NCBI GenBank assembly: GCA_045647865.1 | Contig: JAZRMW010000063.1 | Span: 124,001 to 188,000 of the forward strand | Length of the DNA: 64,000 nt | Source: Phocaeicola_A sp045647865 | GTDB taxonomy: Bacteria > Bacteroidota > Bacteroidia > Bacteroidales > Bacteroidaceae | Direction: 5' to 3' | In this document: positions 43,006 through 51,801 of the stretch, in pieces | Position numbering within the stretch: position 1 is the first letter of the stretch | Layout: each line of letters starts with the position of its first letter | Position numbers and translations under genes: made by a program | The notes under the pieces: model-generated | What the model was told of the DNA's origin: nothing | The model's input: the letters and a program-made list of their open reading frames with translations, nothing else | Database searches by the model: none

Positions 43006-44310
43006 TTACCTTCCCAACCACTGTTCTGGATTGAGTTTAGTCGTCTCCTTACGGAGTTGAAAGTGCAAAATGGTATTTCCCGAAGAGTCAGTGGCAATGG
43101 TTCCTATGGAATCATGCGTTTTCAATTTCTGCCCTTGCTTCACAGAAGCTGATGACAGGTTGCAATAAACAGAAATATAGCCACCATGACGCACCAGGAC
43201 ATTGGTGTAACCGCCAAATTGGAAGACTGCCGACACTTCACCATCGAAGATTGCACGGGCTTTAGCTCCCTTCTGTCCTTTGATGTCAATCCCCTTATTG
43301 TCCAGCTTCACATTCTTCAATCCCGCTACGGCATACTGCCCAAATCGACTGACAATGGCATATGAACCGGTGATAGGCATAGGCAATTTTCCCTTGTTCT
43401 TTTCAAAGACCTTGGAGAGTTGCCGGTCGCCAGTGTATTCAGCCACCATGGACACCTCCTTCGTTTTTCCCTTGGATTCGGATTTTGTTTCCTCCGTCTT
43501 TTTGCCGGAAGCGGCTTTTTGTGCGGCAGCTTTCCGCTTACGTTCCTCCTCAGCAGCACGACGCTTGGCCGCTACAATCTCTTCCTCTATCAATTTATCA
43601 ATCTGCGCGTTCAACCGCTGTGATTGTTGGCGTTGTTTTTTCAATTCAGCTTGCAAATTCCGCTGACGTTTCTGCAGGCTATTGACCAATGTACGCTGTT
43701 GCTTCTCCTGTTTTTCAATCTCTTTCCGTTCTGCTTCCCGTTGAGCCAACAATTTGGCTTTCTCTTCCTTGACCTGAAGTTGCTCTTGACGTTTGCTCTC
43801 CACCTGAGTCTGTTTTTCCTTGATTTGGTTTCCTTGCAGGCGTTGGAATTCGGCATATTCTGCGACATAGCGCAAACGACGGTACATCTGATTAAAATTC
43901 TCAGCCGAGAAGATGAACATCAACTTATCCTCTATCGAACGATTCTTGCGAAGATAGCGGACAGACTGTGCATATTTCTTCTGTTTCTCCTTCAGTTCGG
44001 CTTGCAACTGCTTGATTTGTTTTCCCAAGTGGGCAACCTCCGCATCCAGCTGCGCCATATCCTGCTCAATGGTCTTGATATACTTTCTCCGCTCTGCCAA
44101 ACGGGCATTGATGAGATTCAAGTCACTCAGTTGGCTCTTCACATCCTTCTGAGTAGAAAGCAGAAGCGACTCAGACTGCTTGATTTGCTCTTGCAACTCA
44201 CCGTGCTTGCTCTTCAGTTCTTCAATTTTCTTGTTCGACTGTGCAAAACCGGGTGTACAGAAGCAAATTACCAATAGACAAAGGGTAAGGATTGTACGGA
44301 GAAATGCCAT
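43006..44310 (-). CDS. EnvC-like murein hydrolase activator
   Basis: 434 residues. The signal peptide ends TPGFAQS. A long coiled coil follows (about 25-270, rich in K/Q/E/R). The C-terminal LytM/M23 domain (about 310-434) contains GSYAIVSRFGQY, VKLDNKGIDI, GEVSAVFQFGGYTNVLVRHGGY and LHFQLRKETT. The first zinc His expected before GxDI and the second His of HxH are missing (HFQ), so it should not cleave peptidoglycan itself but activate an amidase, as EnvC does for AmiA/B in E. coli. First of the cell-envelope genes here. Confidence 0.9.
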   Translation of the reverse strand: MAFLRTILTLCLLVICFCTPGFAQSNKKIEELKSKHGELQEQIKQSESLLLSTQKDVKSQLSDLNLINARLAERRKYIKTIEQDMAQLDAEVAHLGKQIKQLQAELKEKQKKYAQSVRYLRKNRSIEDKLMFIFSAENFNQMYRRLRYVAEYAEFQRLQGNQIKEKQTQVESKRQEQLQVKEEKAKLLAQREAERKEIEKQEKQQRTLVNSLQKRQRNLQAELKKQRQQSQRLNAQIDKLIEEEIVAAKRRAAEEERKRKAAAQKAASGKKTEETKSESKGKTKEVSMVAEYTGDRQLSKVFEKNKGKLPMPITGSYAIVSRFGQYAVAGLKNVKLDNKGIDIKGQKGAKARAIFDGEVSAVFQFGGYTNVLVRHGGYISVYCNLSSASVKQGQKLKTHDSIGTIATDSSGNTILHFQLRKETTKLNPEQWLGR

Positions 44311-44360
44311 GTTTCTTTATACTATTATGAGTAAATTCAAGAGTTCAAACCACAAACAGG

Positions 44361-45209
44361 CTATAGCGCCAACAAATGTTTCAATATATCCATTGCTTCA
44401 ACCTCTTTATACCGTTTAGGCACAGATAGAGGTGTATATTCCACTTTAGTATCCCAACGGGAAAAAGTAAATGAAGCCTTCAACGGTTTCTCTGCCCCTT
44501 CCCAAGAGAGGTTCATTGTCGAAGGGAAAGGTTTTCCATCCAAAGTAAGGAAATCACGATAGTTCCAATTCATCTGATAATCATTCTCCTGTTTGGCACT
44601 TACGTGAATACGAGACTCTTCCAACAAACCGTTAGCCAAGGCTGTCAAAAAAGAGAAACTCAAACGTTTTCCCTTCTCGGCTGTAAGGATGGCATGTGAT
44701 TCACCACGAGTAAAGCCAAAATCATGAATATCCTTCTTCGCCACACGTTTCACTCCCGGCAAGAACAACTCATTCCAAAAGAGAGCCTGAAGAGTATAAA
44801 AATCGATTTTACTCTGTTTGAAAAAAGGAAGTTCGTCATACTTTACCTCCACATAACGGCGGCCAATGCGGTCAAGTATCAATAACCGTTTGGGAGTAAG
44901 TTCAATACGGGCTGCCTCTACAATGCCCACAGCCACCAATGAAAGTTGGATAGCCTCATCCTTCTTCATCTTGACAGAACCTCCAACAGAGATATTCTCG
45001 TCCCCCAAAGAAAGAGCCAGACGCATTTTTGCCGAAAACTCATCAAACTCCGGAGCGTTATCCAACACGCCACGCAAATAGGCCGTCTCCGAGAATCCAC
45101 TCATGTCCACATCCTTGGTTACAGCTTTCTTGGAACCGCACGATACCATCATCAAGCCCAGCACTACAGTGAGGACCAAACAGACATTTCTTGTTGTTCT
45201 TTTTTTCAT
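44361..45209 (-). CDS. DUF4292 lipoprotein
   Basis: 282 residues, lipobox Cys24 (GLMMVSCGSKK). The body FSAKMRLALSLGDENISVGG, GSVKMKKDEAIQLSLVAVG and ARIELTPKRLLILDRIGRRYVEV shows the antiparallel-strand pattern of DUF4292, which resembles LolA/LolB lipoprotein carriers. A role in outer-membrane lipoprotein handling is suggested by that fold and by neighbours, not shown. It lies between the EnvC-like gene and a TPR lipoprotein, all on the same strand with gaps near 50 bp. Confidence 0.8.
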   Translation of the reverse strand: MKKRTTRNVCLVLTVVLGLMMVSCGSKKAVTKDVDMSGFSETAYLRGVLDNAPEFDEFSAKMRLALSLGDENISVGGSVKMKKDEAIQLSLVAVGIVEAARIELTPKRLLILDRIGRRYVEVKYDELPFFKQSKIDFYTLQALFWNELFLPGVKRVAKKDIHDFGFTRGESHAILTAEKGKRLSFSFLTALANGLLEESRIHVSAKQENDYQMNWNYRDFLTLDGKPFPSTMNLSWEGAEKPLKASFTFSRWDTKVEYTPLSVPKRYKEVEAMDILKHLLAL

Positions 45210-45260
45210 TTTCTTACGAATTGGTCTTATCAGAATTATAAATCCAATAGGATTAGAAAA

Positions 45261-47000
45261 TCATTCACTTATATATTTCTTCATTCTTATCTTCTTCTCC
45301 AAAGTAGTGGATTCGTGTTCCATTGTTGCGGCTTGTTTCCAATAAGCAAGTGCCTTGTCCACATCGCCAAGCATGTAGTAAATATCGCCACAATGTTCTA
45401 CAATGGTAGCACTCTCCTCACCACCGTTCTTCATGGCTTCATCAATATAGATACGTGCCTCAGTATAGCGTCCCTTCTCGAACAGAATCCAGGCATAGGT
45501 GTCAAGGTATGTATCATTTTTCGGTTCGGCCTTGACTGTACGAAAACTCATCTCCTCGGCCTTGTCAAGATTTTCCCTATCAAGCGAAAGGAAATAGGCA
45601 TAGTTATTAAGTACCCCAATGTTATCCGGATTATAAACCAAAGCTGAATCGTACGCAACGTAGCACTCCGCCTGCTGTCCCATCGAATGATGCAAATCGC
45701 CGATGAAAGTATAGAAATCCGACACCAATTTCTTGTCGCTTTCGGGTGTCACTTGTCCTACTCCCTTCTTGAGAACAGCCAATGCATCGGGATTACGTTC
45801 TGTGCGGAAATAGCTGATGCCAAGATAATAATAGAAAGCCAGTTCCTCAGGATTGTACTGTATGGCCGGTTCACAGATACGCACAGCCTTTGCGTAATCG
45901 TCTTCGCGTACGGCAACCATCAGCAAGTTGTATCGAGCAACAATGTTGTCCGGTTCCATTTCCAGAATCCTCTCCAGTACAGGTACGGTCTGTGTATCAT
46001 CCATCTTACGATGTTGCATGTATCCATAACAAAGTGAGGCCATACCTGCATCTTCTTGAGGTTGTGCCAAAAGACGGTCGAAAAGTTGGAGAATCCCTGC
46101 ACTGTCTTTACCTGCTTGTTCATTCTGCAAAATGATGTGTCGCATCATTTCCACTTTCACACCTGAAGCCAGTTTACGGTTCATCAGCACAGCCTCCTGT
46201 TGGATACGGGCAAGTGAATCCTGCCCCATGCGTTCATAATATGATACCATGGAAAGTTGTGCCTGCGCATTCTCCGGGTCTTCGGCCAATGCGGTTTCGA
46301 AGATTGCAAAAGCTTCGTCAGCACGTCCGTTGTCCAAATAGCAGTCGCCCAACATGACACGGTAACGCATATCATTCGGATATTCTTTAGAGAGGTTTTC
46401 CATTTCACGAAAAGCATTCTCCTTATCCTCCATTTGCATGTAAATACGATACTTCTCCATACTCAGTTGTTCACTCTTACCCTCTTTCACCTCCAAGCGG
46501 TCAAGCGTCTTGATAAGGTTTGGATAATCCTTCTGCTGGGCATAAAGGTCCATCAGCATCATCAACAATTCACCACGAGCAGGAAACTGATTACTCATCT
46601 CCTCGTAAAGAGCAATGGCCTTGTCAATTTCATTGATGCTGCGATAATAGGCTCCGAGAGTCTGCCGATACCAGAAATTGTCGGGTTGCAACTCCACCGC
46701 CTTCTCCAACAACGCCCGTGAACGTTCCGGTTGTTGTAAAAAAGCATAATATTGAGCCAACTCATACATCACAGCAGCCGACTGAGGATTAATGCTCAAA
46801 CAATGTTCATAAAGAGCCAGTGCATCAGCATGATTCTCCATCTCGCGCTGACGGGTGGCTTCCAGAAAATAGTAATCGTGCCTACGTGCCTCTGCTTCTG
46901 TCAATGCGGGGACAGTTGCCCCTTGCACTGTTTTACGAACAGCACATGACGTGGTCAACAAGCCAATCAGCAACAAGCAATATAAAGTAGCATTCTTCAT
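45261..47000 (-). CDS. TPR-repeat lipoprotein
   Basis: 579 residues. Lipobox Cys19 (GLLTTSCAVRK). It contains about ten tetratricopeptide repeats from about 45 to 560 (HADALALYEHCLSINPQSAA, PERSRALLEKAVELQPDNFW, YTEARIYIDEAMKNGGEES). Such proteins are scaffolds for protein contacts and this one is likely at the outer membrane's periplasmic face. The gene order EnvC-like, DUF4292, TPR, dut recurs in Bacteroidetes from memory, which suggests a shared envelope-division role; partners are unknown. Confidence 0.85.
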   Translation of the reverse strand: MKNATLYCLLLIGLLTTSCAVRKTVQGATVPALTEAEARRHDYYFLEATRQREMENHADALALYEHCLSINPQSAAVMYELAQYYAFLQQPERSRALLEKAVELQPDNFWYRQTLGAYYRSINEIDKAIALYEEMSNQFPARGELLMMLMDLYAQQKDYPNLIKTLDRLEVKEGKSEQLSMEKYRIYMQMEDKENAFREMENLSKEYPNDMRYRVMLGDCYLDNGRADEAFAIFETALAEDPENAQAQLSMVSYYERMGQDSLARIQQEAVLMNRKLASGVKVEMMRHIILQNEQAGKDSAGILQLFDRLLAQPQEDAGMASLCYGYMQHRKMDDTQTVPVLERILEMEPDNIVARYNLLMVAVREDDYAKAVRICEPAIQYNPEELAFYYYLGISYFRTERNPDALAVLKKGVGQVTPESDKKLVSDFYTFIGDLHHSMGQQAECYVAYDSALVYNPDNIGVLNNYAYFLSLDRENLDKAEEMSFRTVKAEPKNDTYLDTYAWILFEKGRYTEARIYIDEAMKNGGEESATIVEHCGDIYYMLGDVDKALAYWKQAATMEHESTTLEKKIRMKKYISE

Positions 47001-47042
47001 TTGGAAACTCTTTATAGGTGGTTCTCCAAGACTCTATTTCAT

Positions 47043-47477
47043 TTATTTAACCCCACTATGTCCGAAGCCTCCGGCACCGCGTTCCGTTTCATCCAAAATT
47101 TCTACGGATTGCCATTCTACTTGTTCATGCCGGGCTATTACCATCTGCGCAATACGCTCGCCATCCTCTATGACAAACTCCTCCGAAGAGAGATTCACAA
47201 GAATGACACACACCTCACCGCGATAATCAGCATCAATGGTTCCCGGTGTGTTCAATACGGTAATACCTTTCTTGATGGCCAATCCGCTTCGTGGACGCAC
47301 CTGTGCTTCGTAACCGATGGGCAGGGCCATATACAATCCTGTGGGCACGATGCAACGCTGAAGAGGTTTCAACACAATGGGTTCACTCAAATTTGCACGC
47401 AGATCCATACCTGCCGAAGCCACTGTAGCATATGCAGGCAGGGCATGTTTTGACTTATTGATAATTTGTACTTTCAT
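47043..47477 (-). CDS. dut: Deoxyuridine 5'-triphosphate nucleotidohydrolase (dUTPase)
   Basis: Hydrolyses dUTP to dUMP, keeping uracil out of DNA. All five trimeric dUTPase motifs are visible in 144 residues: SAGMDLRA (21-28), RSGLAIKKG (63-71, phosphate binding), TPGTIDADYRGEV (77-89, Asp83 catalytic region), GERIAQM (106-112) and the C-terminal glycine-rich lid RGAGGFGHSG (133-142). A complete, ordinary gene; 42 bp separate its stop from the TPR gene start, so cotranscription downstream is likely. Confidence 0.96.
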   Translation of the reverse strand: MKVQIINKSKHALPAYATVASAGMDLRANLSEPIVLKPLQRCIVPTGLYMALPIGYEAQVRPRSGLAIKKGITVLNTPGTIDADYRGEVCVILVNLSSEEFVIEDGERIAQMVIARHEQVEWQSVEILDETERGAGGFGHSGVK

Positions 47478-47634
47478 TTTCTCGACTTATTTGTGTGCAA
47501 AAATAAAGAAAATAGAGGAAACAACCTTGCTATGTTATGGAAATTTACAACTTAATTGGGAAAACATCACCTAAAACAGAAATGTCACACAGAAAAAAAC
47601 GACTCATATACTTCGGTAACTGACAAGAAAGCTG

Positions 47635-47642
47635 TACCTTTG
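47635..47642 (+). promoter_or_regulatory. dgt -7 box
   Basis: TACCTTTG, exact TAnnTTTG match, 25 bp upstream of the dgt start codon. Confidence 0.5.
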
Positions 47643-47667
47643 AAGCCGTAAGAAAAAAAAATAAACT

Positions 47668-48999
47668 ATGGATTGGCTCAAACTCATATCAAATAAACGG
47701 TTGGGCATGGAGTCTGTGCACTCCTCTCACATGGATGACCGTACGGAATTCCAACGCGATTATGATCGTCTCATTTTCTCAGCACCATTCCGTCGCCTGC
47801 AGAACAAGACACAGGTTTTCCCGCTTCCAGGCAGCATATTTGTCCACAATCGGTTGACGCACAGTTTGGAGGTGTCGTGTGTAGGTCGTTCCTTAGGGAA
47901 CAATGTGGCCAAAGCCTTGACAGAGAAATATCCGGAACTGAAAGGAACGCATGTAGAAGAAATCGGAGCTATCGTATCTGCCGCATGCTTGGCCCACGAC
48001 TTGGGCAATCCTCCCTTCGGTCACTCGGGGGAACAGGCCATCGGCACCTATTTTTCAGAAGGGAAAGGACTGGAATTAAAGTCCTCACTGACAGAAAGCG
48101 AATGGAACGATTTGACCCACTTCGAAGGCAATGCAAATGCGTTCCGCTTGCTGACCCACCAGTTCCGTGGCCGACGGGAGGGTGGTTTCGTAATGACTTA
48201 CTCCACATTAGCAAGTATCGTGAAATATCCTTTTGAATCGAACCTTGCAGGTAAAAAGTCCAAATTCGGATTCTTTCAAAGCGAAAAAGAAGACTATCTG
48301 CGCATCGCACGCGAATTGGGAATCAAGCAACTGAGTCCCGAAGGAGCTCCATTGCATTTTGCCCGTCACCCGTTGGTCTATCTCGTCGAAGCTGCCGATG
48401 ACATCTGTTACCAAGTCATGGACATTGAGGATGCCCATAAGCTCAAGATACTGACGACAGAGGAGACCAAAGCACTCCTCATGGGATTCATGAACGAGCG
48501 AAAAAAAGAACGTGCCGAAGATGTCTTCCGCGCTGTAAGCGACACCAACGAACAGATTGCCTATCTGCGCTCCACCGTTGTAGGCATGCTTATTGACGCT
48601 TGCACCAAAGTATTCATGGAGAACGAAACTGAGATTTTAGAAGGAGCCTTTGAGGGTTCACTTATCAAGCGAATGGACCCCACTCTATATCACGCCTACA
48701 GCCATTGTGCAGAAGTGGCCTTTACACGTATCTATCGCGCCAAAGACGTATTGGATGTAGAACTGGCCGGCTACCGAGTCATCAGCACCCTCATCGAACT
48801 GATGATAGAGGCCGTCACTCATCCCGAACGCGCCTACTCGCGACTGCTCATCAACCGTATGGCCAACCAGTACGAGACCGATGCCCCCACCCTCTACGGC
48901 AAATTACAAGCGGTGCTCGACTACATATCAGGCATGACCGACGTCTATGCCCTCGACCTCTATCGCAAGATAAACGGTGGGGGACTGCCCGAAGTATAG
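47668..48999 (+). CDS. dgt: dGTP triphosphohydrolase (HD domain)
   Basis: 443 residues. The HD metal site is present: His65 in HNRLTHSLEVS, then HD at 110-111 in LAHDLGNPPFGHSGE, and a distal Asp in VEAADDICYQVMD near 250. Those and the N-terminal DDRTEFQRDYDRLIFSAPFRRLQNKTQVFP are characteristic of deoxyguanosinetriphosphate triphosphohydrolases, which cleave dNTPs to deoxynucleoside plus triphosphate. It sits back-to-back with dut, so both strands here control dNTP pools, possibly by chance. Confidence 0.94.
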   Translation: MDWLKLISNKRLGMESVHSSHMDDRTEFQRDYDRLIFSAPFRRLQNKTQVFPLPGSIFVHNRLTHSLEVSCVGRSLGNNVAKALTEKYPELKGTHVEEIGAIVSAACLAHDLGNPPFGHSGEQAIGTYFSEGKGLELKSSLTESEWNDLTHFEGNANAFRLLTHQFRGRREGGFVMTYSTLASIVKYPFESNLAGKKSKFGFFQSEKEDYLRIARELGIKQLSPEGAPLHFARHPLVYLVEAADDICYQVMDIEDAHKLKILTTEETKALLMGFMNERKKERAEDVFRAVSDTNEQIAYLRSTVVGMLIDACTKVFMENETEILEGAFEGSLIKRMDPTLYHAYSHCAEVAFTRIYRAKDVLDVELAGYRVISTLIELMIEAVTHPERAYSRLLINRMANQYETDAPTLYGKLQAVLDYISGMTDVYALDLYRKINGGGLPEV

Positions 49000-49050
49000 T
49001 AATATCCCAATCGAACTAAATATTTCAGAAACTATCAAAACATAACAACA

Positions 49051-51564
49051 ATGAACCTTTCAATAAACAAAACAGTGACTTTCACACTACTGATGACCGT
49101 ATGCTTGAATGTATTCGGAATCAGCGCTTCATTCCTAAAAAGAGAAAATAACCGCATCTTGTTTGACCAAGACTGGACCTTCGCTATCGGAGACTACCCC
49201 GATGCTAAAGAACCGACTTACAACGACAAGAATTGGCGGCACTTGGATCTCCCTCATGACTGGAGTATCGAAGGAGTGACTGCCGCCAACGAACCCTCAG
49301 GTAACGACGGCGGATATTTCCCCACCGGTATCGGTTGGTACCGTAAAACCTTCACTTTGGATAAGTTTGACCGCAACAGACTGATTGGACTCTACTTCGA
49401 AGGAGTATATATGAACTCTGAAGTATATATCAACGGACACCTTGTAGGGAAGTATCCCTATGGTTACTCGTCGTTCCACTACGACATAACACCTTATTTA
49501 AAGAAAGAAGGGAAAAACTCTGTAGCTGTACGCGTAGATAACTCCCTACAGAAGAATTGCCGATGGTACACGGGTTCAGGCATCTACCGCCACGTGTGGC
49601 TGACATCAACCAATCCCGTACACATGGCTCACCAAGGTGTCTTTATTACGACTTCAGAAGTCAGCGAAGAAAAGGCTACAGTACGAATTGACGCGACTGT
49701 AAAAAACGAGACAGATAATCCTTGTAAAGCAACACTTCGCGTTGAATACTCCAACAAAGGCATAACGCTTCCCTTCCTACTTTGCGACCCAAAGGATAAT
49801 GACAAGCATTCCACATCTCTGGAAAAAGAGATTGAAATCCCTGCACAAGGTTCACAAGAAGTAACTGTAGAATTTGTTGCCCGAAAAGGCGGTGGAACCT
49901 ACGAATTATGGTCTCCCGAAAATCCCCACCTTTATGATGCCCTGCTTACTCTTTCCATAAACGGAATGGAAGTGGACAAACGTACTGAGACCTTTGGTAT
50001 CCGTAAAATCGAATGTAGCGTTGACAAAGGTTTCCTGCTCAACGGCAAACCCATTGAAATGAACGGCGGATGTGTCCACCACGACAACGGCCCATTGGGA
50101 GCCGCCTCATACGACCGCGCCGAAGAACGCAAGGTGGAGCTGATGAAGGCTGCCGGATTCAATGCCGTACGCACGGCCCACAATCCACCCTCGCCAGCTT
50201 TCCTGGATGCCTGCGACAGATTGGGACTCTTGGTTATTGACGAGAGTTTCGACGGATGGCGCGACAGCAAGACTCCGCACGACTACTCCACCCTGTTCGA
50301 CGAGTGGTGGGCCAAGGACATCGATGCCATGGTGCTGCGCGACCGCAACCACCCGAGCATCATCTGCTGGAGTATAGGAAACGAAGTGATTGAACGGAAG
50401 AAACTGGAGGTGGTGACTACGGCCAAGAAACTGCGCGACCGCATCAGACTGAACGACCCTTCACGCCCTGTCACTTCTGCCTTAGCAGCCTGGGACAGCG
50501 ACTGGGAAATCTATGACCCGCTGGCCGAGGTACACGACATCGTGGGATACAACTACATGATACACAAAGCAGAGAGCGACCATGCCCGTGTGCATAACCG
50601 CATTATGTGGCAGACAGAGTCATATCCACGCGATGCATTCAACAATTGGACAAAGGTGGTTGACCACCCTTATGTTATCGGTGATTTCGTATGGACTGCC
50701 ATTGACTATTTGGGAGAATCGGGTATCGGACGTAACTACTACCATGGAGAAAGTGCCGGAGAACATTATCAACGCGACCACTTCCCCTGGCACGGAGCCT
50801 ACTGTGGCGACATTTCACTGACCGGTTGGCGCAAACCAATCTCATACTATCGCGAATTATTGCATACCAATAATCTGAAACTCTACATGGCAGTACGAGA
50901 ACCTAATGGCTATTGGGGGGAAATCAAAGAGACACAATGGTCGGTATATCCGGCATGGGAAAGTTGGAACTGGCCGGGACACGAAGGCAAGAACATTGAG
51001 TTAGAAATTTACTCCCGTTACCCACGTGTACGCGTCTATTTGAATGACCAAATAGTGGCTGAACGTCCAACAACCCGGAACGAAGAATTCAAGGCCTTTA
51101 TCCCCGTACCTTACCAACCCGGTACAGTGCGTGCCACAGGCATCAATGAAGACGGAAGTGAAGGTGAAAGTGTTGTGCTCCGAACGGCAGATGAGCCGAC
51201 GAATATCGTTCTCACAGCTGACCGCACCCTCCTGCAAGCCAACGGACAGGATCTCTGCTATGTCACTGTAGAGTTAACTGACAAAGATGGAACGCTCAAT
51301 CCGATTGCAGAAAACGAACTAACTTTCAGTATCAAAGGGGACGGAGAAATTGTTGCCGTTGACAACGCTTTATTAAAAGATACTACCCCCTACACCTCAC
51401 TGACACGAAAAGCATGGAAGGGACGCGCAATGGTCATTATCAAGACGACGAAGAAGAGTGGAAACATTACCCTGAAAACTACCTCGCCAGGATTGAAAAC
51501 AAAAACCATTACGGTAAAAAGTCTAAAGCAACTTCCTTCCAAACCTGAAAAAGGAATAGCATAA
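49051..51564 (+). CDS. Glycoside hydrolase family 2 protein (beta-galactosidase-like)
   Basis: 837 residues with a signal peptide (MNLSINKTVTFTLLMTVCLN...). Sugar-binding jelly roll at about 30-210 (DLPHDWSIEG, GWYRKTFTL, VGKYPYGYSSF). Ig-like domain about 210-325, TIM barrel 325-600 with acid/base Glu445 in IGNE and nucleophile Glu523 in MWQTESYP. Then a DUF4982-like segment and a C-terminal Ig-like domain (about 710-820). Substrate is probably a beta-galactoside or similar. It follows dgt by 51 bp but no PUL regulator is nearby. Confidence 0.92.
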   Translation: MNLSINKTVTFTLLMTVCLNVFGISASFLKRENNRILFDQDWTFAIGDYPDAKEPTYNDKNWRHLDLPHDWSIEGVTAANEPSGNDGGYFPTGIGWYRKTFTLDKFDRNRLIGLYFEGVYMNSEVYINGHLVGKYPYGYSSFHYDITPYLKKEGKNSVAVRVDNSLQKNCRWYTGSGIYRHVWLTSTNPVHMAHQGVFITTSEVSEEKATVRIDATVKNETDNPCKATLRVEYSNKGITLPFLLCDPKDNDKHSTSLEKEIEIPAQGSQEVTVEFVARKGGGTYELWSPENPHLYDALLTLSINGMEVDKRTETFGIRKIECSVDKGFLLNGKPIEMNGGCVHHDNGPLGAASYDRAEERKVELMKAAGFNAVRTAHNPPSPAFLDACDRLGLLVIDESFDGWRDSKTPHDYSTLFDEWWAKDIDAMVLRDRNHPSIICWSIGNEVIERKKLEVVTTAKKLRDRIRLNDPSRPVTSALAAWDSDWEIYDPLAEVHDIVGYNYMIHKAESDHARVHNRIMWQTESYPRDAFNNWTKVVDHPYVIGDFVWTAIDYLGESGIGRNYYHGESAGEHYQRDHFPWHGAYCGDISLTGWRKPISYYRELLHTNNLKLYMAVREPNGYWGEIKETQWSVYPAWESWNWPGHEGKNIELEIYSRYPRVRVYLNDQIVAERPTTRNEEFKAFIPVPYQPGTVRATGINEDGSEGESVVLRTADEPTNIVLTADRTLLQANGQDLCYVTVELTDKDGTLNPIAENELTFSIKGDGEIVAVDNALLKDTTPYTSLTRKAWKGRAMVIIKTTKKSGNITLKTTSPGLKTKTITVKSLKQLPSKPEKGIA

Positions 51565-51572
51565 CGTAATCT

Positions 51573-51736
51573 GACGTGAGTTCGATATAAGATTGATTCT
51601 TATCAGATATCCCATTATTATCTGTTAGCTGACAGCATTTCTTTTATTAGCAGATAGAACATCCTCGGACATCTGATAGATTCTGAAGAAACTTAAACAT
51701 ACTTTTCAATGACGTTTCCTATATCGAATTCACGTT
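51573..51736 (-). mobile_element. MITE-like inverted-repeat element, copy 3
   Basis: 164 bp. The left end reads GACGTGAGTTCGATATAAG (51573-51591) and the right end, reversed, AACGTGAATTCGATATAGG. In reverse orientation 51653-51708 aligns with 169-224 of copy 1 at about 46 of 56 bases. Flanks AATCT (51568-51572) and AATCC (51737-51741) match at four of five, like an eroded target duplication. It lies between the GH2 gene and the groEL terminator. Confidence 0.7.
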
Positions 51737-51742
51737 AATCCA

Positions 51743-51786
51743 AAAAGCAAAGGGACTGCGCCATCCGGCACAGTCCCTTTGCTTTT
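51743..51786. terminator. groEL terminator
   Basis: AAAAGCAAAGGGACTG (51743-51758) is perfectly inverted at 51771-51786 with a 12-nt loop; T-runs are at both ends, so it can work in both directions. Confidence 0.9.
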
Positions 51787-51801
51787 ATTCAAGGTCAATG
51801 A

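Noticed and set aside
45261..47000. Duplicated-gene origin of the TPR protein
   Set aside because: Repeats are ordinary TPR units of 34 residues; no larger duplication is visible.
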